Source: Streptomyces sp. VRA16 Mangrove soil (GTDB taxonomy: Bacteria > Actinomycetota > Actinomycetes > Streptomycetales > Streptomycetaceae). Taken from it: a stretch of DNA of 64,000 nucleotides. Numbering within the stretch: position 1 is the first letter of the stretch; every line of letters begins with the position of its first letter. This document shows, piece by piece, positions 63,375-64,000 of this stretch. The stretch covers positions 124,001 through 188,000 of the forward strand of contig NZ_JAFVLN010000004.1 of assembly GCF_017377775.1 (NCBI RefSeq), read 5' to 3'. Below the pieces are notes generated by a model. That model worked only from the letters and a program-made list of their open reading frames with translations, was not told the origin of the DNA and did not search any database. Made by a program: the position numbers and the translations under genes.

Positions 63375-64000
63375 TCAGGCGACGGGCGCCGGGAACGTCG
63401 GGTATTCCACGCCGGAGACGTGCTGCACGACCCGGATCACCTGGCACGAGTAGCCGAACTCGTTGTCGTACCAGAGGTAGAGGATCGCGTTGTCGCCGTC
63501 GACCTTGGTGGCGCCGGCGTCGACGATCGAGGCGTGCCGCGAGCCGATGAAGTCGCTGGAGACCGCGTCGGGCGAGTCGGTGAAGTCGATCTGGCGGCGC
63601 AGCGGCGAGGTCAGCGAGACGTCGCGCAGGTACTCCAGGACCTCGTCGCGGTCGGTCTCGCGGCCCAGGCGCAGGCTGAGGATGGCGATCGAGACGTCCG
63701 GGACGGGGACACGGATCGAGGAGCCGGTGATGGGCGCCTTGAGGTCCGGCAGCGCCTTGGCGACGGCGGAGGCGGCACCGGTCTCGGTGATCACCATGTT
63801 GAGCGGCGCGGAACGGCCGCGGCGGTCGGCCTTGTGGTAGTTGTCCAGCAGGTTCTGGTCGTTGGTGAACGAGTGGACGGTCTCCACGTGGCCGCGCAGC
63901 ACCCCGTACTCGTCGGCCATCGCCTTGAGCGGCGGCACGATCGCGTTGGTGGTGCAGGAGGCGCAGGACAGGATCTGCTCGTCCGGCTTGATCGTGTCGT
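63375..64000 (-). CDS. Glyceraldehyde-3-phosphate dehydrogenase, C-terminal part (5' end outside window)
   Basis: The frame is open to the window edge. Catalytic Cys in SCASCTTNAIVPPLKAM, then HSFTNDQNLLDNYHKADRRGRSAPLN and ITGSSIRVPVP; C-terminal WYDNEFGYSCQVIRVV. The loop DNYHKADRRGRSAP is not that of the common glycolytic Gap (which has L-D-x-P-H-x-D-x-R-R-A-R-A-A) but of a second class, long form, in actinobacteria. Oxidises glyceraldehyde 3-phosphate with NAD(P). Confidence 0.9.
   Translation of the reverse strand, partial: DTIKPDEQILSCASCTTNAIVPPLKAMADEYGVLRGHVETVHSFTNDQNLLDNYHKADRRGRSAPLNMVITETGAASAVAKALPDLKAPITGSSIRVPVPDVSIAILSLRLGRETDRDEVLEYLRDVSLTSPLRRQIDFTDSPDAVSSDFIGSRHASIVDAGATKVDGDNAILYLWYDNEFGYSCQVIRVVQHVSGVEYPTFPAPVA

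Overview
The window is high-GC actinobacterial DNA, almost certainly a Streptomyces chromosome. The evidence is strong third-position GC bias, a single TTA codon among all genes called, Tat-dependent lipoproteins, SpoIIE-type phosphatase, LAL and AfsR-type giant regulators, a MsiK-type sugar ABC operon without its own ATPase, a bL37 microgene and Streptomyces-type GC-rich dispersed palindromes. I cannot name the species.

Layout. 0-8.7 kb: end of a DHA2 drug exporter, an RDD membrane protein translationally coupled to a protein made of 36 exact nonapeptide repeats, two STAS-domain proteins, a LAL regulator, and an ABC exporter whose promoter carries a near-perfect SoxR box. 8.8-17.2 kb: secreted GH3 glucosidase, crotonase, DUF1330 protein, a three-gene glycerol-kinase/FAD-oxidoreductase operon, GNAT. 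17.4-21.7 kb: a 58-aa protein, bL37, an L,D-transpeptidase lipoprotein and a coupled pair of degenerate JmjC/cupin-like proteins, the first with the only TTA codon. 21.7-31.3 kb: semialdehyde dehydrogenase and aminotransferase (GABA-type pathway) divergent from a ROK repressor, a sugar-binding lipoprotein, two permeases and two Gfo/Idh/MocA oxidoreductases. 31.3-36.7 kb: hypothetical protein, MscS channel, APH-type phosphotransferase, SpoIIE phosphatase, hemerythrin.

37.0-39.6 kb holds the most exciting element: a 27-aa precursor peptide ending in AWYFWY followed by two cytochrome P450 genes. The core differs by one residue from AWYIWY, the core of tryptorubin A, so this looks like an atropopeptide RiPP cluster with a new core (Phe for Ile) and an extra P450. 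A stem-loop separates precursor and P450s, a consensus -35 precedes the precursor, and 28-bp repeats lie beyond the operon. An alpha/beta hydrolase and an AfsR-type regulator lie next to it and may or may not belong.

44.6-64 kb is mostly housekeeping: hemerythrin and PNPOx proteins, tRNA-Pro(GGG) with terminator, DUF309, an EmrB-type exporter with a fused C-terminal domain, TauE-type permease, PIG-L deacetylase, argG (apparently leaderless, operator-overlapped promoter), a thiolase-SDR-acyl-CoA ligase operon, a NarL-type two-component system, a histidine phosphatase-fold protein, a PGRP amidase with FG-GAP repeats, and the 3' part of a GAPDH gene.
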